Positions 45,201 through 52,168 of a stretch of 64,000 nt of DNA are shown piece after piece; positions within the stretch are counted from its first letter, which is position 1; each line of letters opens with the position of its first letter. The translations under genes were made by a program, and so were the position numbers. The notes under the pieces are model-generated. The model did no database searches and was not told the origin of the DNA. It saw nothing but the letters and a program-made list of their open reading frames with translations. Origin of the DNA: Dactylosporangium sp. AC04546 (GTDB lineage: Bacteria > Actinomycetota > Actinomycetes > Mycobacteriales > Micromonosporaceae); assembly GCF_022095675.1 (NCBI RefSeq), contig NZ_JAHYSG010000062.1, positions 1-64,000 of the forward strand. The letters are read 5' to 3'.

Positions 45201-46263
45201 CGAGGTGTCCACCGCCGCCCACCTCGACCCGGACCTGCTCACGCTCGGCCCCGACAGCTTCGTCGCCGACATGGCCAGCGTCGGCGCGGCCACGTTCGCC
45301 AACGGCCGGATGGCGTTCCTGCCGACCTCGGTCGGGCGCCGCGCCTTCGTCGGCAACGCCGCGTTCGTGCCGGCCGGCACCCGCCTCGGCGACGACAGCC
45401 TGGTGGGCGTGCGCACCCTGCCGCCGGGCGAGGAGGTGCCGTCCGGGACGTCGTGGCTCGGCTCGCCGCCGATGCACCTGCCGGTCCGGCAGAGCAGCGG
45501 CAGCTTCTCCGAGGCCGAGACGTTCCGCCCGCCGGCCCGGCTCGTCCGCCACCGCCTCGCTGTCGAGTTCGCCCGGGTCACCGCGCCGGCCTCGCTGCTC
45601 GGCCTGAGCGTCTACGTGTACCTGTTCGTGCTGGCCGACCTGGCCCGCGGCCGCGACCTGACCGTGCCGGCGCTCGTCTCGCCGTTCGTGGTGATGGCCG
45701 CCGGGCTCGCCGTCATCGCCTACTGCGCGGCCACGAAGCGCGGCGTCATCGGTGCATACAAGCCGCGGGTCGAGCCGCTGTGGAGCCCGTTCGTGCGGCG
45801 CACCGAGTTCGTCACCGGCCTGTACGAGGCGGCCGCCGTCCCGGCCGGGGTCGGGATGCTCGTCGGCACCCCGTTCCTGCCGCCGGTGCTGCGCTGGTTC
45901 GGCGCCCGCGTCGGCCGGCGCACCTGGATCGGCACCACCTACCTGACCGAGTTCGACCTCGTGGAGATCGGTGACGACGCGTGCGTCGGCGCCGAGGTGT
46001 CCCTGCAGACCCACCTCTTCGAGGACCGCGTGATGAAGATGTCCGTCGTCACCGTCGGCGCCGGCGCCACCGTCGGCACCCGGGCGGTCGTGCTCTACGA
46101 CGCGGTCGTCGGCCCCGAGGTCTCGCTCGGTTCGCTGTCCCTGCTCATGAAGGGCGAACACCTGACCGCTGGAAGCCGCTGGCGCGGCATCCCGGCGCAG
46201 GGCGTCCGCACTGAATTCGGTCGGAGCCTGCCAGCTCTGGACCCGGCCTTTGGAGGATCGTGA
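42298..46263 (+). CDS. Pls/PosA-like non-ribosomal peptide synthetase (A-PCP-membrane/LbH)
   Basis: 1321 residues from GTG 42298 with GGAG 8 bases upstream. Adenylation domain (about 20-500): YVIYTSGSSGRPKG, FDFSIEEIWP, NTYGPTEA, GRLYRTGDL, KIRGHRVD and PSGKVDRK are all present. A carrier domain follows with phosphopantetheine Ser548 (DLGGHSLL). The second half (about 610-1321) holds at least six membrane spans and three stretches of hexapeptide-type left-handed beta-helix (for example GRGAFVGANAVLEPGASVGDHAALG), the plan of epsilon-poly-lysine synthetase Pls, whose C-terminal domains join free amino acids. A hand-read specificity line starts D-F-x-x-E; acidic residues there occur with basic substrates (tentative). 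No condensation or thioesterase domain of usual type. First gene of a five-gene operon. Confidence 0.92.
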   Translation: MSQTRAPELIPEAAGPHGARRLHHVFEASCDRTPDAIALECGDARLTYRELDERANRVAHHLRGLGIAAGDRVAILLRRSVETYVALLAAGKAGAAFVPIDPESPADRVAYIAEDAAIAAVLTEPALADRAAGLSVVDVRTASGPTHRPEPDGADDPAAYVIYTSGSSGRPKGVEVGQSSICNFLDVVPGVYDVRPGDRVYQGMTIAFDFSIEEIWPTWSVGATLVAGPNDSGRFGAELGDFLEEAEITVLYCVPTLLATIPRDLPRIRNLLVGGEACPGQLVERWSRPGRRILNTYGPTEATVTATWGELRPGKIVTIGRPLPTYSVVILDEQRRLVPDGEVGEICIGGPGVARGYVGRPELTADRFVEHALAPPGGRLYRTGDLGRLTDDGEIEYLGRADAEVKIRGHRVDLGEIESVLLANDGVTEAVVALSEAKDLAAYVVAPAVDPDLVHRLFDQLQDKLPAYMVPAYLDIVTELPAMPSGKVDRKRLPAPVNRRPVRTAGEFVAAEGELEEQVRTAWAEAFGIPPGKLSVESDFFTDLGGHSLLAAKVVSTLRERKVGVSPAVRDLYDHPTVRGMAKRLAAAGRSAGPAAPPRPAPLRHRSRRIAAAGAGQAAVIYLLLLLVTLPVSYVYTRNDGHVSVAVLAQLMLAILVSYLGVRWIVPVVVARPLAAGIKPGRYRLWGPTYIRLWALNLFLAIGPMAVLSGSPLMAGYLRLLGARLGRRTTVATSSVGLPTLLDIGEDASVGYGASMRPWRVEDGWVVVAPITLGRGAFVGANAVLEPGASVGDHAALGEQSVLEAGERVPPGERWSGSPPGPVDALSPTVELLLRAPSRPRGWKIRHLAGATAGLVGLELGAIAMVVPSVLLVWWALLKFGLLAGLLATVPAGPLYVITTCLVVALGKRLVLPHVPPGVHPARSGLGVRKWVTDKLLEFSLLFTNSLYSTLYTVPWLRLLGARVGRGAEVSTAAHLDPDLLTLGPDSFVADMASVGAATFANGRMAFLPTSVGRRAFVGNAAFVPAGTRLGDDSLVGVRTLPPGEEVPSGTSWLGSPPMHLPVRQSSGSFSEAETFRPPARLVRHRLAVEFARVTAPASLLGLSVYVYLFVLADLARGRDLTVPALVSPFVVMAAGLAVIAYCAATKRGVIGAYKPRVEPLWSPFVRRTEFVTGLYEAAAVPAGVGMLVGTPFLPPVLRWFGARVGRRTWIGTTYLTEFDLVEIGDDACVGAEVSLQTHLFEDRVMKMSVVTVGAGATVGTRAVVLYDAVVGPEVSLGSLSLLMKGEHLTAGSRWRGIPAQGVRTEFGRSLPALDPAFGGS

Positions 46264-47054
46264 ACACCACACTGCTCGTCAGCGACGCCGAGCACTTCCG
46301 GATCGACTACGAGATCAACCCGTACATGCACACCGAGGTCCAGCCGGACACGGCAGCCGCGGCCGCGGAGCACTTCGCGATCGTCGCGGCCCACCTCAAC
46401 GCCGGCCGCCGCGTCGAGTACGTGCCGTCCGCGCCCGAGTGCCCCGACATGGTGTTCACCGCGAACGCCGCGCTCGTGCGGGGCGACAAGGCCGTGCTCG
46501 GCTTCCCGCCGCCGGAGCGCAAGGCCGAGACGCCGTACTTCGCCGAGTGGCTCGCCGGCCGCGGCTACCGCGTGCTGGAGGCCCCGTACCCGTTCAGCGG
46601 CCAGGGCGACGCCCTCGCCTGCGGCGACCTGCTGTTCGCCGGCCACGGCCAGCGCACCGACCGGCGCATGCACACCTTGCTGGCCCGGGAGCTCGGCTAT
46701 CGGGTGGTACCGCTGCAGACCGTCTCGCCGCGCTGGTACGACCTCGACCTGGCCGTGGCCGTCGTTGCCCCGCCCGACGTCGTCGCCTACTGCCCGGCCG
46801 CCCTCGACCGGCCCAGCCGCGAGCGCCTGCGCGACCTCAAGCTGGACCTCATCGAGGTACACCGCGAGGAGGCGGCCCGCCTGGCGCTCAACCTGGTCAG
46901 CGACGGCACGACGGTCACCATGACCCGGGGCGCCCCCCGGCTGGCCGCCGAGCTGCGCGCCCGCGGGCTGCGGGTCGTCGAACTCGCCACCACCGAGCTG
47001 GCCAAGGGTGGCGGTGGCGTGCGCTGTACCGCGCTGACGCTGGACAACCCGTGA
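46260..47054 (+). CDS. DDAH/amidinotransferase-superfamily protein with altered active site
   Basis: 264 residues from GTG 46260, with GGAGGATC upstream and a GTGA overlap with the synthetase stop. The guanidino-modifying superfamily plan is clear: PDMVFTANAAL, SGQGDALACGDLLFAGHGQRTD, LNLVSDGTTVTM and KGGGGVRCTALTL, which supplies nucleophile Cys256. Family members have a Glu in xEGxGD and a His in HLDT; here these positions are Ser113 and Asp161 (WYDLDLAV). A normal arginine deiminase or DDAH reaction is therefore doubtful. It may act on a different substrate or only bind one. Context suggests it prepares or edits the amino acid used by the synthetase. Confidence 0.85.
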   Translation: MNTTLLVSDAEHFRIDYEINPYMHTEVQPDTAAAAAEHFAIVAAHLNAGRRVEYVPSAPECPDMVFTANAALVRGDKAVLGFPPPERKAETPYFAEWLAGRGYRVLEAPYPFSGQGDALACGDLLFAGHGQRTDRRMHTLLARELGYRVVPLQTVSPRWYDLDLAVAVVAPPDVVAYCPAALDRPSRERLRDLKLDLIEVHREEAARLALNLVSDGTTVTMTRGAPRLAAELRARGLRVVELATTELAKGGGGVRCTALTLDNP

Positions 47055-47707
47055 GGAGCCGCGCGCTCGTCTACCGGGGGCCGGCCACCCTGCCGGGCTG
47101 CGCGGAGGCCGTCGCGGGGCTGCTGCGGGCCAGCCGCTGGGGCTTCGACGTGCAGTACGTCGGCCCCGGCGAGGAGCTGCCCGTGTCCGGCCTGGCCCTG
47201 GCCGGCGCGGCCGTCTACGCGCAGCCCGGCGGCGGCGAGCTGTCGCGCGGCTACCGCCACCTGCGCCGCCATCGCGCGGCGATCCGCTCCTACGTCCACG
47301 GCGGCGGCCGCTACCTCGGCTTCTGCCTCGGCGGCTACCTGGCCGGCGCGACGCCCGGCTTCGACCTGCTCCCCGGCGACACCGACCAGTACATCGCCTC
47401 GCCCAGGGCGACCGTCGCCTCGACCGGCGACACGCTGGTCGAGGTGGCCTGGCGGGGCCGCCGGCGCACCCTGTACTTCCAGGACGGCCCGTACTTCTGG
47501 GTCCGCCCGAGCGCCGGCGCGACGGTCGTCGCCACCTATCCCAACGGCACCAACGCGGCCGTCGTCGCCCGCTTCGGCGCCGGCTGGGTGGGTGTCGTCG
47601 GCCCGCACCCGGAGGCCACCAGCGACTGGTTCAGCGACGCCGGCCTGCCGGCGTCGTTCGGCCAGGACCTCGGCCTCGACCTGGTCGACGCGGTGATGCG
47701 GCCATGA
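47051..47707 (+). CDS. BPL_N / GATase1-like protein, cytosolic copy
   Basis: 218 residues from GTG 47051 (GTGA overlap). It matches the domain found N-terminal in yeast biotin-protein ligase: VYRGPATLPGCAEAVAGLL, YAQPGGGELSRGYRHLR, the nucleophile-elbow GFCLGGYLAG with Cys92, YFQDGPYFW and GPHPEATSDWF. The fold is class-I glutamine-amidotransferase-like; the Cys and the C-terminal His-x-Glu (HPE) are present, giving a possible Cys-His-Glu triad. No glutaminase partner is obvious, so amidase, peptidase or ligase-associated roles are all open. It is paralogous to the exported copy two genes downstream. Confidence 0.85.
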   Translation: MRSRALVYRGPATLPGCAEAVAGLLRASRWGFDVQYVGPGEELPVSGLALAGAAVYAQPGGGELSRGYRHLRRHRAAIRSYVHGGGRYLGFCLGGYLAGATPGFDLLPGDTDQYIASPRATVASTGDTLVEVAWRGRRRTLYFQDGPYFWVRPSAGATVVATYPNGTNAAVVARFGAGWVGVVGPHPEATSDWFSDAGLPASFGQDLGLDLVDAVMRP

Positions 47708-49182
47708 AGTCGTCGTCCCGGCTCATCGGCGTCGACGCCGCCCGCGGCGTGGCGCTGCTCGGCATGATCACGCTGCACTCGCTGCTGGAGGAGACCGCGT
47801 CGGGCAACCCGACCTGGTCGTCGCACGCCTTCAGCGGCCGCGCCGCGGCGGCCTTCGCGCTGATGTCCGGCGTCGGCCTCACGCTCGCGACCGGCCGGAG
47901 GCAGGTGCCGCGCTCCGACGCGCGGGGCGTCGCGGCCATGCTGGCCACGCGCGCCCTGTGCATCGGCGTCATCGGCCTGCTCGTGTCGGGGGCGGACACC
48001 GTCCTCAACTCGGTGATCCTGCCCTACTACGCCGTGGTGTTCCTGCTGGCGGTACCACTGGTGCTCATGCCGACCTGGGCGCTGTTCACGACGGGGGCCT
48101 CGCTCGCCCTCGTCGCGCCGTTCGGCATGCACCTGCTGCTGCCGCACCTGGCCGAGCCGTCGCTGGGCGACCCGACGTTCGGCCGGCTCATCGACGACCC
48201 GCTCGCGCTGCTCGGCGAGCTGACGCTGACCGGGTACTACCCGGCGCCGGCCTGGCTGGCGTACATCTGCGTCGGCCTCGCGATCGGCCGCCTCGACCTG
48301 TCCAGCCCGCGCGTGGCCGCCACGCTGCTGGCCGCCGGCGCGGTCCTGGGCGTGTGGGCCCGCGCGGTCTCCACGGTGCTGCTGCACCTGGCCGGCGGCC
48401 TGACCGCCATCCATGCGGCCCAGCCGGCGAGCGGCCTGACCTCGGAGGAGACGACGTACCTGCTGAAACTCGGCGGCGACGGCTCGGCCCCGACGTCGAC
48501 GTGGTGGTGGCTGGCCGTGGACGGCCCGCACACCGGCACGCCGCTGAACCTGGTGGGCACGATCGGCAGCTCCGTCGCCGTGCTGGGCCTGGCCCTGCTG
48601 CTGTCCACGACCTGGGCCCGCCCACTGCTGGTGCCGCTCGCGGCCGCGGGCAGCATGACGCTGACGTTCTACTCGGTACACGTGCTGTTCCTGAACTCGG
48701 ACTTCGACACGTACTCGCCCGTCACCGGCTGCATCGTGCAGTTGGTCGCGGTGGTGCTGATCGCGATGGCGGTCCGGGCGACGGCGGGACGGGGGCCGTT
48801 GGAGGCGCTGGTCGGCAGCCTGGCCCGCCGGGCGCGGGCCCTGGCGCTGCGCCCCGCCCCTGCCGTGAGTACGGACGTCGCGGCGGTCGTTCCCCGGGCC
48901 CGCCGTCCGGAGCCGGCCTCGCTGCCGCGCGACTCGCGCCGGCCCGGTGGCGCGGTCCGGTTCTCCCGCCGCTCGATTCGCCATCGGCTTCGCGCCGGGG
49001 CGCCGGACTCCGGCTCGCCGGCCGACGGAGCTTCGCTCGGGGATTCGGTCAGTCGACCGACCGACCGCGCCTCGCTCGGGGATTCGGTCAGTCGACCGAC
49101 CGACCGCGCCTCGCTCGGGGATTCGGTCGGTCGACCGACCGACCGTCCGGATGGCGCGGAGTCCGGTGGGGACGACAAGTGA
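47704..49182 (+). CDS. Multi-spanning acyltransferase-like membrane protein (HGSNAT/DUF418 type)
   Basis: 492 residues, ATG overlapping the previous stop. The opening RLIGVDAARGVALLGMITLHSL carries the R-x-x-G-x-D-x-x-R-G signature of the DUF1624/DUF418 and heparan-alpha-glucosaminide acetyltransferase group. About ten spans run to residue 375. These proteins are thought to move an acyl group across the membrane onto an outside acceptor. The last 100 residues are a charged cytoplasmic tail containing three copies of a 13-residue repeat (ASLGDSVSRPTDR), encoded by tandem 39-base DNA units. In the operon it lies between the two BPL_N genes, so an acylated extracellular product is plausible. Confidence 0.8.
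   Translation: MKSSSRLIGVDAARGVALLGMITLHSLLEETASGNPTWSSHAFSGRAAAAFALMSGVGLTLATGRRQVPRSDARGVAAMLATRALCIGVIGLLVSGADTVLNSVILPYYAVVFLLAVPLVLMPTWALFTTGASLALVAPFGMHLLLPHLAEPSLGDPTFGRLIDDPLALLGELTLTGYYPAPAWLAYICVGLAIGRLDLSSPRVAATLLAAGAVLGVWARAVSTVLLHLAGGLTAIHAAQPASGLTSEETTYLLKLGGDGSAPTSTWWWLAVDGPHTGTPLNLVGTIGSSVAVLGLALLLSTTWARPLLVPLAAAGSMTLTFYSVHVLFLNSDFDTYSPVTGCIVQLVAVVLIAMAVRATAGRGPLEALVGSLARRARALALRPAPAVSTDVAAVVPRARRPEPASLPRDSRRPGGAVRFSRRSIRHRLRAGAPDSGSPADGASLGDSVSRPTDRASLGDSVSRPTDRASLGDSVGRPTDRPDGAESGGDDK
49030..49146 (+). repeat. Three tandem 39-bp units with a TCGGTCnGTCGACCGACCGA core
   Basis: Units start at about 49030, 49069 and 49108 and read through as 13 codons each. The third contains the perfect palindrome CGGTCGGTCGACCGACCG; the first two have one change. 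Same core as the dispersed copies at 51029-51240. Confidence 0.85.
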
Positions 49183-49934
49183 ACCGTCGGCGGTTGCTGC
49201 TCGGGGTCGCCGGGGCCGGGGTGCTCGCCGCGGTCGGCGGCGGGGCCGGGTACGCGTTCGTCGGGCGCGACCGGCCCGTCGCGCTCGTGTACCGCGGTCC
49301 GGCCTCCTGCTCCGGCTGCTCGGAGGCGGTCGCCGCGCTGCTGGCGAAGATGCCGGCCGGCTACCAGGTGCGGTACTGCGGACCCGGCGAGGACCTGCCG
49401 CTGTCGGCGGAGTCGCTCGCCGGTGCCGTCGTCTACGCCCAGCCGGGCGGCGGCGAGGTCCGCACGGCGTGGCGGCGCCTGCGCAACTCCGCCGAGGACG
49501 TGCGCGCGTTCGTCAGCCGCGGCGGGAGCTATCTCGGGTTCTGCCTCGGCGCGTACCTCGCCGGCAGCGGACAGGGCTACGGGCTGCTCGACCGGGTCGA
49601 CGTCGACGGCTACATCTACACCGCCGGCGCCTCCGTCCGCGACACCGACGACACCGTGGTCGCGGTCCGCTGGCGGGACCGGCCGCGGCACATGTTCTTC
49701 CAGGACGGCGCCGCGTTCCACCCGCAGCCGGGCGCGCCGGCCACCGTGCTGGCGACCTACGACACCGGCGTGCCGGCCGCGATCGTGGCCACGTACGGGT
49801 CCGGCCGCGTCGGGCTGACCGGCCCGCACCCGGAGGCCGACCGCTCGTGGTACACCGACGCCGGCCTCACCAACCCGGACGGAATCCGCTTCGACCTGGG
49901 CCAGGACCTGATCGAAAGCACCATGCGCGCCTGA
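49179..49934 (+). CDS. BPL_N / GATase1-like protein, exported copy
   Basis: 251 residues from GTG 49179 (GTGA overlap). It starts with a twin-arginine-like export signal or anchor (NRRRLLLGVAGAGVLAAVGGGAGYAFVG). The rest is closely similar to the cytosolic paralogue: VYRGPASCSGCSEAVAALL, CGPGEDLPLS, YAQPGGGEVRTAWRRL, GFCLGAYLAG with Cys122, MFFQDGAAF and GPHPEADRSWY. It should act outside the membrane on the same kind of bond or product as its cytosolic twin. Last gene of the operon; the next gene begins after a 23-base gap. Confidence 0.85.
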   Translation: MNRRRLLLGVAGAGVLAAVGGGAGYAFVGRDRPVALVYRGPASCSGCSEAVAALLAKMPAGYQVRYCGPGEDLPLSAESLAGAVVYAQPGGGEVRTAWRRLRNSAEDVRAFVSRGGSYLGFCLGAYLAGSGQGYGLLDRVDVDGYIYTAGASVRDTDDTVVAVRWRDRPRHMFFQDGAAFHPQPGAPATVLATYDTGVPAAIVATYGSGRVGLTGPHPEADRSWYTDAGLTNPDGIRFDLGQDLIESTMRA

Positions 49935-49957
49935 GTCGTCGCCTTTAATGGGGTGAT

Positions 49958-51853
49958 GTGGGGGGTTTTCACCTTGGCATCGACTTCGGCACGTCCAGCA
50001 CCGCCGCGGTGCTGGCCGACCCCGACGGCCGGCGCGCGCCGCTGCTGCTCGAACCGTCGGCCGTCTGCCTGGACAGCGCGCCGCACCTGACCGCCGGCCA
50101 CGACGCCGTGTGCGCGGGCCGGGCCCACCCGGACCGCTTCGAGCCGTACCCGAAGCGCGCCGTCGACGCCGGCTCCGTCCTGCTCGGCGGCGTCGAGTGC
50201 CCGGTACGCAACCTGTTCGCCGCGATGCTGTCCCACGTGGCCACGGACGCCCGCCGGGTGGCCGGCCGGCCCATGTCCGGGGTGGCGCTGGCCTGCCCGG
50301 CGAGCTGGGAACGCCGCCGCCAGATGCTGCTGGAGCGGGCGGCGGCCCAGGTAGGTTTGGCCGGGACGCTGCTGGTGCCCGAGCCGGTGGCCACCGCCCT
50401 CTACGCCGACGAGTCAGGCCTGCTGGCCGTCCCCGACCACGGCACCGTCCTGGTCTGCGACGTCGGCGCCGGCTCCCTCGACGCAGCCCTGGTCCGCCGC
50501 GACGGGCACACCTTCACGGTCGTGGCGGCCCGCGCGCTCCCCGAGGTGGGCGGCCTGGCCCTGGACGCCGCGATCGCCGGTCACCTCGCCGGCCGGGCCG
50601 CGCGCCGCGACGCGGCTCTGCTGGAGGCGGCCCGCACGGCCCGGGAGACACTGTCGACGGAGGACCGCACCCACGTCCTCGTACCGTGGCACGCCGCCGA
50701 ACTCTCCCGCGTCGAGTTCGAGTGCCTGGCCCGCCCGCTGTTGACCCGCGCGATGGCGGCCGTCACGGCTGTGGTGGCCGAGGCGGACGTGACGCTCTCG
50801 GCGGTCGTACTGTCGGGCGGCGTGGGTCGGACGCCGCTGGTCGCGGCGACTGTGGAGCAGACGCTGGGGTTGTCGCCGGTGGTGCTGTCGGGCCCGGTGG
50901 TGGCCGAGGGCGCCTTGCTGGCTGACCCGGGCCTGACCCGCCCTCGCCGCCGACCCGCCGCAACCCCACCGCCCGCGCCGGACACGGAACCGGAGCCGGA
51001 GCCGGAGCCAGCACCGGACCCGGCCAAGGTTCGGTCGGTCGACCGACCGAACTCGCTGGAACCGGAGCCGGAACGGGACCTGTCCGGAGTTCGGTCGATT
51101 GACCGACCGAATCCGCCAGCACCGAGCCCACGTGAGGCTGAGTCGGTCGACCGACCGAATTCGGCAGGGGCAAGTCCGTCCGAGGCAAGTCCGTCCGAGG
51201 CGAACCCGTCCGAGGCTCGGTCGGTCGATCGACCGAACGCAACAGGAGCCGCGCCAGAGCCAGGAGTGGAATCGGAACAAGCAGCGGACGCGGTGGTCGT
51301 CGGGGCTGAGGGGGTGCCCGTCGTGCGGCCCGCGGCGCCCGTGGACGACGTGCCGCCGGCCGTCGCGGTCCTTGTTCGATGTGTCCGGCGCGCCATGCAT
51401 GTCGCCCCCGCGCCGGCGGCCGGGGAGCCCATCGTCGAGGAGCCAGCCGCCGAAGAGGCGTTCGAGACGATCGCCGTTTCGCCCGCGCCTCGGTTTCCGG
51501 CGCCGACGCTGACCCTCGCCGATGTTTCGCGGGATCAGCAGGTACAACAGCGGAAGAAGGTCAAGAAAGCCCTCACCACCGCAGCACTCACCCTCGCCGC
51601 ATCGGTCGTTGCCGGAGCGGCCGGAGTGGTCGTCGCCCTGCAGCTCACCGGTGCCATGCCCGAGCGGCCGCTCCAGGTCGGGGAGTGCGTCGCGCAGGAT
51701 GAGGGCGGCACGTCGCGGGTCGACTGCGGCGCCGGGGGAGCGTTCCAGATCACGCGTCAGCTCTCGTGGTCCGAGCCGTGCCCCGACGCCGCCCAGCCGT
51801 TCGTCATCCAGGGCCAGGCCCGGTTCTGCCTGGCCCCCGCACAAAAGAGCTGA
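49958..51853 (+). CDS. Hsp70-like protein with linker, membrane anchor and outside domain
   Basis: 631 residues from GTG 49958. The N-terminal Hsp70/actin-like ATPase (about 1-335) has phosphate-1 GIDFGTSSTA, connect-1-like DVGAGSLDAALV and adenosine SGGVGRTPLV. There is no substrate-binding domain; a Pro/Glu/Ser-rich linker (about 340-510) contains four SxDRPN-type peptides encoded by a palindromic DNA repeat. One membrane span follows (about 535-565, ALTTAALTLAASVVAGAAGVVVAL), then a 65-residue outside domain with four Cys. This plan is found in actinobacterial Hsp70-like proteins linked to envelope or surface sensing. It follows the Pls-type operon by 23 bases and may be co-transcribed. 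Confidence 0.88.
   Translation: MGGFHLGIDFGTSSTAAVLADPDGRRAPLLLEPSAVCLDSAPHLTAGHDAVCAGRAHPDRFEPYPKRAVDAGSVLLGGVECPVRNLFAAMLSHVATDARRVAGRPMSGVALACPASWERRRQMLLERAAAQVGLAGTLLVPEPVATALYADESGLLAVPDHGTVLVCDVGAGSLDAALVRRDGHTFTVVAARALPEVGGLALDAAIAGHLAGRAARRDAALLEAARTARETLSTEDRTHVLVPWHAAELSRVEFECLARPLLTRAMAAVTAVVAEADVTLSAVVLSGGVGRTPLVAATVEQTLGLSPVVLSGPVVAEGALLADPGLTRPRRRPAATPPPAPDTEPEPEPEPAPDPAKVRSVDRPNSLEPEPERDLSGVRSIDRPNPPAPSPREAESVDRPNSAGASPSEASPSEANPSEARSVDRPNATGAAPEPGVESEQAADAVVVGAEGVPVVRPAAPVDDVPPAVAVLVRCVRRAMHVAPAPAAGEPIVEEPAAEEAFETIAVSPAPRFPAPTLTLADVSRDQQVQQRKKVKKALTTAALTLAASVVAGAAGVVVALQLTGAMPERPLQVGECVAQDEGGTSRVDCGAGGAFQITRQLSWSEPCPDAAQPFVIQGQARFCLAPAQKS
51029..51240. repeat. Four dispersed copies of the GGTCGGTCGACCGACC palindrome
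   Basis: Copy 1 at 51029-51052 is a perfect 24-base palindrome (core TCGGTCGGTCGACCGACCGA). Degenerate copies lie at 51090-51111, 51142-51155 and 51222-51235. All lie in the linker of the Hsp70-like gene and keep its frame, giving SVDRPN or SIDRPN peptides. The frame is different from that used by the copies at 49030-49146. Confidence 0.85.
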
Positions 51854-51885
51854 CAAGAGCCACAAGGGCTACAGAGCTAGAAGAC

Positions 51886-52104
51886 CTAGGGCACGGTCTT
51901 CTCGATCGCCGCCGGGCCCAGTTCCTCGAGCTCGCGCCGGCTGCGCTCGACGTACTTCGGCGTCGGGTCGTGGCCCTCCGCCACCGCAAGGTCCTCCGGA
52001 TCCCAGGGTTGGTCCGCGCCGGTGCGAATCTGGTGCGTGCCGGACGCATCGACAGTGCGCGCCGGCGCCGGGGTTCCGGAGATGATCGGGTCTTCGTCGG
52101 CCAT
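51886..52104 (-). CDS. Small acidic hypothetical protein
   Basis: 72 residues from ATG 52104 with GGGAGG 5 bases upstream, which supports translation. Composition is hydrophilic (ADEDPIISGTPAPARTVDASG, then WDPEDLAVAEGHDPTPKYVERSRRELEELGPAAIEKTVP); probably disordered at the N-terminus with a C-terminal helix. No recognisable domain. It converges on the Hsp70-like gene with a 32-base gap. Confidence 0.65.
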   Translation of the reverse strand: MADEDPIISGTPAPARTVDASGTHQIRTGADQPWDPEDLAVAEGHDPTPKYVERSRRELEELGPAAIEKTVP

Positions 52105-52168
52105 GGTGTACCTCCCGTGTCGCCGACAGCAAAACCAACCGCATCGTGGTACCCCGGCACGACGGGCA

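Noticed and set aside
42166..46272. A minus-strand open frame of about 1370 codons opposite the synthetase gene
   Set aside because: It is a GC-skew shadow: low-complexity Arg/Gly/Ala/Asp text without domains, opposite a gene with clear motifs. Similar shadows at 8948-12028 (minus) and 39228-42053 (plus) were dropped for the same reason.
49030..49146. Tandem 39-bp repeats considered as a CRISPR array
   Set aside because: Units are directly adjacent with no spacers, are translated in frame and have no cas genes nearby.
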